From: Myxococcales bacterium
GTDB taxonomy: Bacteria > Myxococcota_A > Polyangia > Fen-1088
Length of the DNA: 64,000 bases
Direction: 5' to 3'
NCBI GenBank assembly: GCA_022184915.1
Contig: JAGTJU010000001.1
Coordinates: 994,057 to 1,058,056, forward strand
Shown: positions 24,846 to 33,474 of the stretch, one piece after another
Layout of the letters: each line of letters begins with the position of its first letter
Position numbering within the stretch: the first letter of the stretch is position 1
The notes under the pieces: model-generated
What the model saw: the letters and a program-made list of their open reading frames with translations, nothing else
The model's database searches: none
What the model was told of the DNA's origin: nothing
Position numbers and translations under genes: made by a program

Positions 24846-25649
24846 GTGCATTTGCCGCTCTTTCGCCGAAAACCCCTTACGGGAACCCTTTCGCAGCTTT
24901 GCCTGGCGACCCTTCTCGCCTGGATCGTGGCCCCCGAGGCGCAGGCCCAGGGCCCTGACACCTCTCCTCCCTCGCAGCCTGCGGAGGCGACGCCCCCCCC
25001 GGCCGCGCCTCCGGGGCCCGCGGCGCCGCCTGCCGGCTACCCACCCCCCCCGTACCAGTTCGCCCCGCCGGTCTACTATCACGCGCCCGCGGGGTACCAC
25101 GAACACGATGGCTTTTTCCTGCGCATGACTTTGGGCCTGGGCATCGGCCGCAGCTCGACCTCCCTGGCCGGCAGCGACATCGTGTTCCGCGGCGTGGCCG
25201 GGGCCTTTTCGCTGGCGCTGGGGGGGGCCATCGCAGAAAACCTGGTGCTCTTCGGGCAGATCGCGTCCACCGCCATGCCGGGGCCCACGATCGAGGTCGA
25301 CGGCAGCGAGGTCGCGACGGCCTCCGAAGACGATAGCTTGGACACCTTTGGCTTGGGCGCGGGTGTCGCGTATTACATCATGCCGCTCAACGCCTTCGTG
25401 AGCGGTGCGCTTTTGTGGACACAGCTTTCTGCCAGGCAAGACGACGATGTCGTCGGTGAGACAGACGGGGGCCCGGGTGCCGATCTGCGGGTCGGCAAGG
25501 AGTGGTGGCTGTCTCACGACTGGGGCCTCGGCGCCTACCTGGGGCTTCAAGTGTCGCGCATTAAGGACCGCAACGAGGGAGGCGCGAGCGAAACGCCCAC
25601 GTGGACGAACTCGGCCTTCACCCTGGGCCTGTCGGCCACCTACAACTAA
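24846..25649 (+). CDS. Outer-membrane beta-barrel protein, first of a tandem pair
   Basis: 267 residues from a GTG at 24846. A signal peptide (LCLATLLAWIVAPEAQA, cleavage before QGPD) leads to a Pro/Ala-rich stretch of about 50 residues (PPPAAPPGPAAPPAGYPPPP) and then a barrel-like domain of about 180 residues: HDGFFLRMTLGLGIG, FSLALGGAIAENLVLFGQI, GAGVAYYIMP, GKEWWLSHDWGLGAYLGLQV and the ending AFTLGLSATYN. Alternating strands and a C-terminal aromatic-x-Asn end are consistent with an eight-stranded outer-membrane barrel. The next gene encodes a paralogue 24 bp downstream. Function unknown. Confidence 0.8.
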   Translation: MHLPLFRRKPLTGTLSQLCLATLLAWIVAPEAQAQGPDTSPPSQPAEATPPPAAPPGPAAPPAGYPPPPYQFAPPVYYHAPAGYHEHDGFFLRMTLGLGIGRSSTSLAGSDIVFRGVAGAFSLALGGAIAENLVLFGQIASTAMPGPTIEVDGSEVATASEDDSLDTFGLGAGVAYYIMPLNAFVSGALLWTQLSARQDDDVVGETDGGPGADLRVGKEWWLSHDWGLGAYLGLQVSRIKDRNEGGASETPTWTNSAFTLGLSATYN

Positions 25650-25673
25650 ACGGCGCTGCCACCTCGCTGGGTC

Positions 25674-26303
25674 ATGAAGACGAAGGTGCTGGTGGGACTA
25701 TGGGCCCTGCTTGGTGGCCCTGTGGGCGTGCGGGCCCAGGTTCCCTCCGAAAGCGCGCCCGTGGGGCGCCATCAGCACGATGGTGTTTTCGTGCGCATGA
25801 CCCTCGGTGCGGGCCGCGCGAAGATGACTCTGCTCGGGGAAGGCGCTCCGTCCTCCGTTCACGCCGGGGAAGCGGCCGCGCTGTCGCTGGCCGTGGGCGG
25901 GGCGGTGCGCCCGAACCTGATCGTGTTCGGCCAGCTCACGTACCTGACACTGCCCGGGCCCACCGTGTCTCAGGGCGGGACGGTTACCGAGCGGTTGAGC
26001 AACGACCGTCGCTTGATCGTGGCGGGCCTCGGCCCGGGGCTCACGTACTACTTTGCCGAAAACTACTTCATGGGGCTGGGCTTCATGCTCTGCCGGGTCT
26101 ACGCCCAAGACGGGCAGCGCGTGTTCACCGACTCGAAGCGCGGGGTTGCCCTGGACCTGCGGCTTGGCCGCGAGTGGTGGCTCTCCGACAACTGGGGCGT
26201 GGGTGTCTTCGTGAGCTTCGAGGTGGCGGGCGCGGCGCGGGAAACCAGCGGCCGCTGGAAAACGCAGGCAAGTGCGGTGGGCCTCTCGGCCACGTTCAAC
26301 TGA
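25674..26303 (+). CDS. Outer-membrane beta-barrel protein, second of a tandem pair
   Basis: 209 residues with a signal peptide (VLVGLWALLGGPVGVRA, cleavage before QVPS). The mature part aligns along its length with the preceding protein: HDGVFVRMTLGAG, LSLAVGGAVRPNLIVFGQL, GPGLTYYFAENYF, GREWWLSDNWGVGVFVSFEV and the end AVGLSATFN. It lacks the Pro-rich spacer of its neighbour. The pair probably arose by local duplication and is likely co-transcribed. It is convergent with the membrane TPR-like gene, 4 bp apart. Function unknown. Confidence 0.8.
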   Translation: MKTKVLVGLWALLGGPVGVRAQVPSESAPVGRHQHDGVFVRMTLGAGRAKMTLLGEGAPSSVHAGEAAALSLAVGGAVRPNLIVFGQLTYLTLPGPTVSQGGTVTERLSNDRRLIVAGLGPGLTYYFAENYFMGLGFMLCRVYAQDGQRVFTDSKRGVALDLRLGREWWLSDNWGVGVFVSFEVAGAARETSGRWKTQASAVGLSATFN

Positions 26304-26307
26304 AGCC

Positions 26308-27165
26308 TCAAAAGCGCAGGGAGAGGGCGGCCCCGTTCGGCAGCAAGCTCAACGACACCGGCGGCGGGGCCTTACGGAGCAGTTCGTCGTCTCCGGGGAT
26401 GTGGCGGTGGCCCAGGAGCCCATCGAGCACGCCGTAGACGTAGAGCGCCGCGAAGGCCAGGCTGCTGCCGAGGTTGATGTCACGAAGCGTGTTGGCTGTA
26501 TCCGTGCGCCCGCAGGGCCCCGGACGCTCGCAAACCGAGCCGTCACCTTGCTTCCAGGCGGTGACGACCGCGAAACTCACGGTGGCCGCCACGAAGGTGA
26601 CGGCCTCGGCGCCCAGCAAGATCCAGCCTTTCGCGCGGTCGCCGTTGTTGAATTGCCCGAACGGGGGAAGGAAGTTCCAGGCGGGGCTTGGCCTTTGGGC
26701 CATGTAGGTCGCGCGCAGTTCATTCACCCGCGCCCGGCGCACCTCATAGAAGGCCGCCACGATCTCGGGACGGGTGGTGGCAGGATCCAGCTCGGCCTCG
26801 GGCGCGAGCGCCAGGAGCTGTGAGAACGCGTCGCGCGCGCCTTCGATACGCCCCGTGACGTAGAGGCCGATGCCCAAGTACTCGAGCGCTTGCGCCCGCT
26901 CAGCGGGCGTGGCCGGCAGCGAGCCATCCGTCACCCAGCGCGCCGATTCCACGAGCAGCGGCATGTCGCCATATTCGTACGCGGCGGCAGCTTGGGCGAG
27001 CGCCGCTGCGGTCGACCGGGGGAGCGGCCGTTCGCCCTCCGAAGACGCTTCCGCGCGCTCGGTCCCCCCAGGCGAGGGCTCTTCAGCCCAGGCCAAGCGC
27101 CCACCCCTGCCGAGCGTGGGTGAGCACAGGAGCACGGCGGCAAGAACCAAGCGGGACACACACAT
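26308..27165 (-). CDS. Secreted/membrane protein with TPR-like region and FLPPFGQFxNG motif
   Basis: 285 residues from the ATG at 27165; the frame is open far upstream but there it is a shadow of the adjacent lipoprotein gene. A signal peptide (LVLAAVLLCSPTLGRGGRLAWA) precedes an Ala-rich helical region resembling one or two TPRs (ALEYLGIGLYVTGRIEGARDAFSQLLALAPEAELDP), followed by WNFLPPFGQFNNGDRAKGWILLG and two hydrophobic helices. The last motif, a loop then membrane helices, recurs in uncharacterised myxobacterial envelope proteins. It is the last gene of the nine-gene cluster, 17 bp after the lipoprotein gene upstream, and may assemble with those lipoproteins at the envelope. Confidence 0.75.
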   Translation of the reverse strand: MCVSRLVLAAVLLCSPTLGRGGRLAWAEEPSPGGTERAEASSEGERPLPRSTAAALAQAAAAYEYGDMPLLVESARWVTDGSLPATPAERAQALEYLGIGLYVTGRIEGARDAFSQLLALAPEAELDPATTRPEIVAAFYEVRRARVNELRATYMAQRPSPAWNFLPPFGQFNNGDRAKGWILLGAEAVTFVAATVSFAVVTAWKQGDGSVCERPGPCGRTDTANTLRDINLGSSLAFAALYVYGVLDGLLGHRHIPGDDELLRKAPPPVSLSLLPNGAALSLRF

Positions 27166-27182
27166 CCGAATGGGAGCGATTC

Positions 27183-29162
27183 TTACCCGGAAAACGGATC
27201 GGGGAGCACCAAAACGAACGAGCCATCGGGGCCTGCCACAGCTTCCGCTATAGGCAAGGCCCCACCCACCGCGGGCTGTGAGAAGTCCACGCAGTAGGAG
27301 AGCGAATCCGTGGTGGTGGCGGCGCAGAACGCCTGCACCACAGCGCCCGAAAGCCCTTTGCCGTTGGCCTCGAGCACTTTTCCGCTCAGGCGCAGCGATC
27401 TGGGCAACGACAAGGGCGGCAGTGTTTGGGGCCCCGCCTCCGTGCGAATGGAGCCAAAGACCACGCGCGGCACCAGCCGCCCCAGCGGGGCGTCCACGCG
27501 CAGGCGGTAGTTCGTTTCGGGAGAGAGCCTCATCCTGAAGCTGCCGTCGGCCGCCACGAGCGCGGACGCAGCGGGCTCCGCAGACTCCTCGAGCAACGCC
27601 ACCACAGAAAGCCCCTCGGGGGATTCGTCGGCCCGAAGCTGCCCGGTGACCTCGACTGCCGCGGCAACCGCCACCGTGTGCTCGAGATCGCCGCTCGTGA
27701 GGTCGAGCTCGAGCACCGTACGCTGCGCGGCCGTGGCGCCCGCGTGTGCGGCCGGCCGCAGGATCGCCCGGTACCTGCCGCGGGGAAGGTCGGGTACGCG
27801 GACTTGGCCACCGGCATCCGTGACGAGGGACAGTTCGACCTTGCCCGAGAGCGGCTGCGCCGGGCCCCCCGCAACCGACAACGTGGCCACCGTGCCAAGA
27901 TCGAGCGACTGCAGCCTCACCTCGGCCCCCGCCTCGGGCCCCCCGCCCCCGGGCTGCGTGAGCACGAGGGTGAGGGTGGCGCGTGCTGGGTCTTCGTAGA
28001 TGAGGGAAATCGGCAGGGGGCCGGCCTGTGTCTCCGGAGGAACGGTGACCCCCGCATCCAGCGGAAGATCGAGCACAGGCAGGGGCACATCGCGGGGGCC
28101 CACCACGCGCAAGCTGTGAACACCCGGGCGCGCCCACAAGGAAAACTGCCCGTTGGCGGCGGACACGCCGAGCGTTGAGGGAAGCGCATCCTGTCGCAAC
28201 ATCACCCGCACGCCCCCGAGGGGCACTCCACCCTGCGTGACGAGCCCCCTCACGTTGACGCCGGTCGACACCTCGACTTCCAGCCGGGCAAGCTGCGGCG
28301 CCGAGAGCCCCCGCACGAGCCGCGGCGCCCGATCCAGGGCGGTGGGCATCACCAACACGTCGTAGGCACCGGGGCTGAGCGTAGGGGTGAACGCCAAAGT
28401 TCCGGTGGTGGTTTCTCCTTCGCGTGTGAAGGAACTGGTCACGCTCGATACGCGCATGAAGGCAGGCACTTGTTGCCGGCCGAGCGGTCCCTCTGCGTGG
28501 TAGGCCGAGATGCCCGCCTTGAACCCGGTGAGCACGGTGAGCTGCGTGTAAGCGGGCGTACCGGCCTCGATGATCTGTGGAAAGTTCTGCGGGGGCAGCT
28601 GGCTTTCGCGCTGAGGGAGCACCCGCAGATAAAACGGGCTGCGCCGTTGGCTGCGCTCGACGGCCGTGAACGTGGCCATGCCCGTGCACGTGGGCGACAC
28701 CATGACGTCCACGGCGTACGTGCCCGGCCTCTCCACGGGGATCCGGACCAGCGAGGGATCCTGTCCGGCCGGCGTCTCGGCGGCCACCGGCTCGCCTGCC
28801 AGGGTGCGCACAGCCCAGGTCCATACAGGCACGAGATCCGGGGGGCGCCCCGTGATCTGTCCGCGGATGTGCACGAAGGCTCCGGGGCCGGCGGCCACGT
28901 CGCTCAGCGCGGGAACAGAAACGCCGCGAACGAGCACCGCGCAGGGCGGGGCTGCGGCGTCGGCCCCAGGGGGAGCGTCGGGGCTCCCCAAGGCGTCCTC
29001 GAGGGGGACACCGCTGTCGAAGGCCATTCCCGCGTCCTGTGCGCCGCCCCCCGCATCGGGAAGAGCCGCTGCATCGGTCTCGACGGCGGCGGTGTCTTCG
29101 TTGGAGGCGCACCCCTGCGCCCCCAGCACGAGCAGCAGACAAGTCGTATGCCAGCGCTTCAC
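27183..29162 (-). CDS. Large lipoprotein with carboxypeptidase-regulatory-like repeats (cassette copy 2)
   Basis: 659 residues from the GTG at 29162, which overlaps the preceding stop in GTGA; upstream codons in the same frame are not needed. Lipobox GAQGC follows a short hydrophobic signal. After an Ala/Asp-rich linker (DAGGGAQDAG, DAPPGADAAAPP) the protein consists of beta-sandwich modules: VSVPALSDVAAGPGAFVHIRG, YLRVLPQRESQLPP, VRGLVTQGGVPLGGVRVMLRQ, GGQVRVPDLPRGRYRAIL, LRLSGKVLEANGKGLSGAVVQAF. The GxVxxxGxPLxGAxVxL pattern is that of carboxypeptidase regulatory-like / SpaA-type folds. It is a clear paralogue of the product at 30277-32241. Probably an outer-membrane lipoprotein; ligand unknown. 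Confidence 0.8.
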   Translation of the reverse strand: MKRWHTTCLLLVLGAQGCASNEDTAAVETDAAALPDAGGGAQDAGMAFDSGVPLEDALGSPDAPPGADAAAPPCAVLVRGVSVPALSDVAAGPGAFVHIRGQITGRPPDLVPVWTWAVRTLAGEPVAAETPAGQDPSLVRIPVERPGTYAVDVMVSPTCTGMATFTAVERSQRRSPFYLRVLPQRESQLPPQNFPQIIEAGTPAYTQLTVLTGFKAGISAYHAEGPLGRQQVPAFMRVSSVTSSFTREGETTTGTLAFTPTLSPGAYDVLVMPTALDRAPRLVRGLSAPQLARLEVEVSTGVNVRGLVTQGGVPLGGVRVMLRQDALPSTLGVSAANGQFSLWARPGVHSLRVVGPRDVPLPVLDLPLDAGVTVPPETQAGPLPISLIYEDPARATLTLVLTQPGGGGPEAGAEVRLQSLDLGTVATLSVAGGPAQPLSGKVELSLVTDAGGQVRVPDLPRGRYRAILRPAAHAGATAAQRTVLELDLTSGDLEHTVAVAAAVEVTGQLRADESPEGLSVVALLEESAEPAASALVAADGSFRMRLSPETNYRLRVDAPLGRLVPRVVFGSIRTEAGPQTLPPLSLPRSLRLSGKVLEANGKGLSGAVVQAFCAATTTDSLSYCVDFSQPAVGGALPIAEAVAGPDGSFVLVLPDPFSG

Positions 29163-30244
29163 AACCAGTACCTCACGGTGAAGGTGAGCCGTTGAAAACA
29201 CATCGGGACCGCCTCGCATCGGTCGGCGCTCGGTGGGCAACCGATCTGGGTGTGAACCCGATCTGTGACCTCGACCCGCAGCTGAATTTCATCGCCCTGG
29301 CGAAAGGTTCGTGCGGGTACGCGCAGGATTGGACCCACGGCGTCCAGCAAAGGGGAAAAGCTGGTCTCTTGCGGGCGCCCGAGCTCACGAAACCACCACA
29401 GAAACCTCACCTGTGAGGCGCGGCCCTCACGGGGAGGAAAAGGGTCTCCGTCGTCTTCCACTGCCACGGCCAGGGCCACGTCTTCGTCCCACCGACGCAG
29501 AAGAAAGGCGCTTTGTAGATCGTTGTCGAGCAGGCAGGGCGGCTGATCCTCGGCCACGTTCACCACGAGCGTTGCGGGGGCGCTGGGGGCGCCGAGGCCG
29601 TCGGTGACGGTGAGGGTCACCGTGTGGGCCCCGGGGCCGGCAGGCGAAAAGCAGAGTGCGCTGCCATCGGCAACGTCCGGGCAGAGCGTGAGGGGCAGCG
29701 GCGCTCCGGAGGGGGCCGTCAACGACCAGGTGTAGAGGGAAACGGCATCGGCCGTGTCCGGATCGCGTGAGCCTGCGCCCGAGATGCGCACCGTTTCGTA
29801 AAGAGACATCGCGGTGCCTTCACCCAAAGAGTCAAGACGCGCCAAGACCGCCGTGGGCGCTTGGTTCGCCACCTGTACCGTTTTTCCGGCGACGGCGACG
29901 GCACCATTTTCGTCGCGGGCCAGCACCCAGACACACAGGGGGCCGAGATCGTTGCCTGTCGCCAGGTAAGGGGTTTGTCCAAAGTGCGCAGGGGGGCCCC
30001 GATAAGCCTCATCTGCCAAGACGGCGGGAGCAGGGCAGGCGCCGGATACCTGTCCCCAGAACAGCTCGAGCGCGTCGCTGTCGGCGTCCTCCGCGTTGGC
30101 TGAAAAGGCGCCAGGCTGCGCGCGCGCCATGACGTCGGGACCCGAAATCACGGGTGCGGAGGGGGGGGCGTTGATGGGCTCGGCGAGCAGACACCCCGCG
30201 GGACCCAGTGCGAGTAGAAGGGCCATGAACGTCTCCCGAGTCAT
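29159..30244 (-). CDS. Lipoprotein with CLLxEPIN motif and Ig/PKD-like domains (cassette copy 2)
   Basis: 361 residues from the ATG at 30244 (MTRETFMALLLALGPAGC); lipobox PAGC. The mature N-terminus CLLAEPINAPPSAPVISG is nearly the same as in the paralogue at 32238-33311. The body has Ig/PKD-like strands: ALELFWGQVSGACPAP, PLCVWVLARDENGAV, APTAVLARLDSLGEG, AHTVTLTVTDGLGAPSAPATLVV. A C-terminal region holds three closely spaced Cys (IGCPPSADRC and PMCFQRL) and the final strand FTVRYWL. Its TGA overlaps the GTG of the large lipoprotein gene, so the two should be translated in a fixed ratio and may form a complex. Confidence 0.8.
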   Translation of the reverse strand: MTRETFMALLLALGPAGCLLAEPINAPPSAPVISGPDVMARAQPGAFSANAEDADSDALELFWGQVSGACPAPAVLADEAYRGPPAHFGQTPYLATGNDLGPLCVWVLARDENGAVAVAGKTVQVANQAPTAVLARLDSLGEGTAMSLYETVRISGAGSRDPDTADAVSLYTWSLTAPSGAPLPLTLCPDVADGSALCFSPAGPGAHTVTLTVTDGLGAPSAPATLVVNVAEDQPPCLLDNDLQSAFLLRRWDEDVALAVAVEDDGDPFPPREGRASQVRFLWWFRELGRPQETSFSPLLDAVGPILRVPARTFRQGDEIQLRVEVTDRVHTQIGCPPSADRCEAVPMCFQRLTFTVRYWL

Positions 30245-30276
30245 CGTCGCTAAACCCCTACCACGAGGCGAGGTCG

Positions 30277-32241
30277 TCAGGGGCTGGCCGGGTCTATGGC
30301 CGATAGCGCGAACTGCCCCGTCTCGTCGGTCGTGATCTCGCCGAGCGGGATGGCCGTGGCCACCGAGAGCAACGTGCCGTCGGGCGAGCGTGAGACGCAA
30401 TCGCTTCCCTCACCCCAGCAAAAAAGCTGCACCACGGCGCCTGCCAGCGGCAGGCCGGCCTCGCTCGTGACCCGTCCGGCGAAGGGCATGGCCAAGGGCA
30501 ATGTACGCGGGGGCAGGGGCAGATCGGCTGTTTGCACGCTGACGCTGGCCATCGGAAAGGCGGGCGCAGGCGCCGCGGGTACGGCCCGCAGCCGGTACGT
30601 GCGCTGCGGGGCCACTTGCAGGGCGTAGCCCCCCTGTGAATCAACGGTCGCCACGAAAGGCGCTGCCGCCGGGGCGTCCGTGTCGTATGCCTGAATGAGC
30701 GCGCCCGCCGCTTGTGGCGCCGGGGCAAGCTGGCCCGTGAGCGTGACGGGACGGGGCAGGTCCAGTGTGAGCTCGGCGCTGGTGGCGTCCAGCTGGATGT
30801 CGTGGTCCCTCTGCACGAGGCCTGGCCTCCGGGGGGGCGTGACGCGCACCCGGTAGCTACCCCGGGGCACGTTCAGGAACACCACCTGCCCTTCGGCATC
30901 GGTGGTCCCGCGGCGCACGACCTTTCCCAACAGCGCTTGCGCGGGACCTTGGTCGACGCGCAGGACGCCCGCGTTTGGCAAAGGTGTGCGCGTGGCCAGC
31001 TCCACCTCGGCGTCGGGCAAGGGCGCAAGCCCGTCGGGCAGGCGCACCCGCAGAACCACCTGCGTGGCCTCGTAAGGTTGCCAGGTCACCGACAGCGGCA
31101 AGAGCGCCCTTTGAGGCGTGACCGTCACACCCTCGGCTTCGGGCAGCTCGAGATCCGGAAGCGCGGCGTTTTCGGGGGCCCGCACGGTCACCCCGTACCG
31201 AGCCGCCGAGGCGCGCAGGGTAAAGCGGCCCTGGGCATCGCTCGTGGCCAACGTGGAGGGCAAGGCGCCGGCTCGCAAGAGCACACGGACGCCCGCCACG
31301 TTGCCACTGGCCGCGAGAGCCGTGCCCTGCACGAGCGTGCCGGAGTCCAATCGAAAGCTCTGAGACCCCAGCATCTGGGTGGTTTGGGCGCCCAGCAGCA
31401 CCGGCGCAAAGTCGCTTTCGGGCACCAGCAGAACGTCGTAGACCAAAAACGGATCGACCCGGGCCTCGAACCGTCCGGTTGCCGCCGTGTGGCCCTCCCA
31501 CCGAAACGTGGATTCTTTGGGCACCACGCGCACGAAGGCGGGGATCTGCACGTCGGTTTCGAGGGCCGAGGCGCGCTTGGGCGCGATGGACACCTGAACG
31601 CCCGGAGCCAGACGGAGCACTTGCTCTGCGACCCCGTCCCGGGACAGCGCGAGGGTGCGCTCGTAAGGCACCAAGTTGGCGCCTGCGGGTGGCAACACGC
31701 GCACCCACAGATCCGTGGTGCGTTCATTGGCCTCCAAAGCCTGCAACACCGTGCTTCCCGAGCAGTTTCCGGCCTGCACGAAAATTGGGTACGGCCCCCG
31801 TCGTTCCACAGGAAAGGTCAGGCGCTCTCCGCCCGTCTCCGCGACGAGAAGAGCCCCCTCGAAGCTCACCTGCCACACGAAAGACTCCTCCGGTGGGACG
31901 CGGCCGCTCTCCACCTGCGCCTGCACCGTGGCGGTTCGTCCCGGCCCGGCCACGATGCGGGTGAGCGAGGTGTCCGAGAGCGCCGAGAGCCGGATGCCGC
32001 AGGGGGAGCGAACCTCGCCGGAGCTCCCGCCGCCGGAGCTCCCGCCCAGTCCGGCGGAGTGCCCGCCTTGAGCGCTGGAGCCGCCGCCCCCGCCTTGATT
32101 GCCGTTCCCGCCCCCGGTGCCGCTCGACCCCCCTGGATCAATGGGCGACTCGTCGTCGCCATCGTTGCCGGTCGAGCTGGTTCCCCCGTGGCAAGCGACC
32201 AGCAGGCTCAGCCAAAGTACGGGGGCCGCAGGCGCCTTCAT
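30277..32241 (-). CDS. Large lipoprotein with Gly-rich linker and carboxypeptidase-regulatory-like repeats (cassette copy 1)
   Basis: 654 residues from the ATG at 32241, which overlaps the upstream stop in ATGA. The signal ends at lipobox LVAC, followed by a Gly/Ser/Asn-rich linker of about 60 residues. The body parallels the paralogue at 27183-29162: LSDTSLTRIVAGPGRTATVQA, LWVRVLPPAGANLVP, GNVAGVRVLLRAGALPSTLA, GQVVFLNVPRGSYRVRV, FAGRVTSEAGLPLAGAVVQLFC, with LPSTL and AVVQxFC conserved in both. Like the paralogue it ends with a short domain containing a Cys pair and a DETGQFALS-type strand. Probable outer-membrane lipoprotein of repeated beta-sandwich modules; function unknown. Confidence 0.8.
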   Translation of the reverse strand: MKAPAAPVLWLSLLVACHGGTSSTGNDGDDESPIDPGGSSGTGGGNGNQGGGGGSSAQGGHSAGLGGSSGGGSSGEVRSPCGIRLSALSDTSLTRIVAGPGRTATVQAQVESGRVPPEESFVWQVSFEGALLVAETGGERLTFPVERRGPYPIFVQAGNCSGSTVLQALEANERTTDLWVRVLPPAGANLVPYERTLALSRDGVAEQVLRLAPGVQVSIAPKRASALETDVQIPAFVRVVPKESTFRWEGHTAATGRFEARVDPFLVYDVLLVPESDFAPVLLGAQTTQMLGSQSFRLDSGTLVQGTALAASGNVAGVRVLLRAGALPSTLATSDAQGRFTLRASAARYGVTVRAPENAALPDLELPEAEGVTVTPQRALLPLSVTWQPYEATQVVLRVRLPDGLAPLPDAEVELATRTPLPNAGVLRVDQGPAQALLGKVVRRGTTDAEGQVVFLNVPRGSYRVRVTPPRRPGLVQRDHDIQLDATSAELTLDLPRPVTLTGQLAPAPQAAGALIQAYDTDAPAAAPFVATVDSQGGYALQVAPQRTYRLRAVPAAPAPAFPMASVSVQTADLPLPPRTLPLAMPFAGRVTSEAGLPLAGAVVQLFCWGEGSDCVSRSPDGTLLSVATAIPLGEITTDETGQFALSAIDPASP

Positions 32242-33311
32242 CGGAACTCGATTCTCCACGTGAAGCGCTGGCGGCAGGCGCTTCCCGCGCCACAGGTGTC
32301 GTCATCGGGGGCGCAGGTCGGGGGGCGGGTCACGCGGTCGAAAGCCTCCACGCGGACGCGCAGCACGTCGGCAGGACGAAAGCGGTCTGCGGGCACCCGC
32401 AGGGAGCGACCCGTGTTGTCGACCAGGACCAAGAGCGGCTCGTCGTCCCGCGCGGACAGGCTCCAGCGGAACGACGCTTGCGTGGGCATTCCGTCTCGGG
32501 GGGGCGCCGGATCCAGGTCGTCGTTGGAGCGCGCTTCGAGCAGCAAAGGCAAGCGCGTGTCGTGGAGCACGATGGGGCTTTCGGGGGTGGTCGCGAGGCA
32601 GGGCGGCAGATCCGGCCCTACCTCGACGAGGAGATCCGTCCCGGTGCCCCGGGCGCCCAACGCGTCTTGAACCTCGGCACGGGCGCGCCAGGTGCCGGAG
32701 CGCGTGGGTCGAAAACACGAGAGGTCCGGCGTTCCCGCGGAACAAGCCGACAGCGGGACGTCCTTCTGATCGGGGCCCTGCAACCGAAGTTGCGTGGTGA
32801 CGGTGTCGTTGGGGTCGGGATCGGAGGCGTTGAGGACCAGGCGGACCTCGGCGCCGAGCGGGACCCCCACCGCCATCGTCGCGAGTTGCGTCGTGACCAT
32901 GGGGTCGCCTTCCACCGCCAGGGCCACGACGGGCGCCCGGTTTTCGATTTCGCGCCCCACGTGCGTGCGCGTGCGGGCGCCCCGGCCGTCGCGCGCTTCC
33001 ACCCAGATGCACACGGGACCGAGCTCGTGGCTGGCGGGTGTGAACGCAAAGCCCTCTGAAGGTCCTCCCGTATGCTCCACGGGGCCGGAAGCGGGCTCGA
33101 GCGGGCAGGGCCCTATCACGTGGCCCCAGGTGAGGGTCACGACGTCGTCATCGTCGGTCACGCTCGCCTCGAAGAGGTAAGCGTCGCCCCGGAAGAGCGC
33201 GGGGGGCGAGGTCTCGGCGATCTGAACGGTGGGTGGCACGTTGATGGGCTCCGTCAAAAGGCAACCCGTCAAGACAGGCGCAAAGGCGCCAAGGGCCCAA
33301 AAAACGCGCAT
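32238..33311 (-). CDS. Lipoprotein with CLLxEPIN motif and Ig/PKD-like domains (cassette copy 1)
   Basis: 357 residues from the ATG at 33311 (MRVFWALGAFAPVLTGC); the frame is open 37 codons further but the signal peptide defines the start. Lipobox LTGC; the mature N-terminus CLLTEPINVPPTVQIAE matches the paralogue at 29159-30244. The same order of strands is seen (VTLTWGHVIGPCPLEP, GPVCIWVEARDGRGAR, APVVALAVEGDP, LPPCLATTPESPIVL), and the C-terminus has three Cys (PTCAPDDDTCGAGSAC) and ends FTWRIEFR. It is separated from the kinase gene upstream by 163 bp, which could contain a promoter or a processing site, and overlaps the next gene by 4 bp. Confidence 0.8.
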   Translation of the reverse strand: MRVFWALGAFAPVLTGCLLTEPINVPPTVQIAETSPPALFRGDAYLFEASVTDDDDVVTLTWGHVIGPCPLEPASGPVEHTGGPSEGFAFTPASHELGPVCIWVEARDGRGARTRTHVGREIENRAPVVALAVEGDPMVTTQLATMAVGVPLGAEVRLVLNASDPDPNDTVTTQLRLQGPDQKDVPLSACSAGTPDLSCFRPTRSGTWRARAEVQDALGARGTGTDLLVEVGPDLPPCLATTPESPIVLHDTRLPLLLEARSNDDLDPAPPRDGMPTQASFRWSLSARDDEPLLVLVDNTGRSLRVPADRFRPADVLRVRVEAFDRVTRPPTCAPDDDTCGAGSACRQRFTWRIEFR

Positions 33312-33474
33312 CCGAACCACGTCCCGACGGTAGCACAGCCTCTCGTTTGCAAGCACCGGACCACCCGAACCCCTGCTCTTTCCCCGTGCTTTGCCAGGGG
33401 CGCACGCCCTTGGGCCCGCCAAACCCGCCCCGCCCGGATCCGAATGTCCTGTTCACGTCGCGTGCACGGCGAGC

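Noticed and set aside
26308-29142. A 944-residue minus-strand frame extending the TPR-like gene upstream
   Set aside because: The first ~659 residues are Arg/Gly/Ala-rich and lie antisense-in-register with the better supported lipoprotein gene on the same strand but another frame; the signal peptide starts at 27165.
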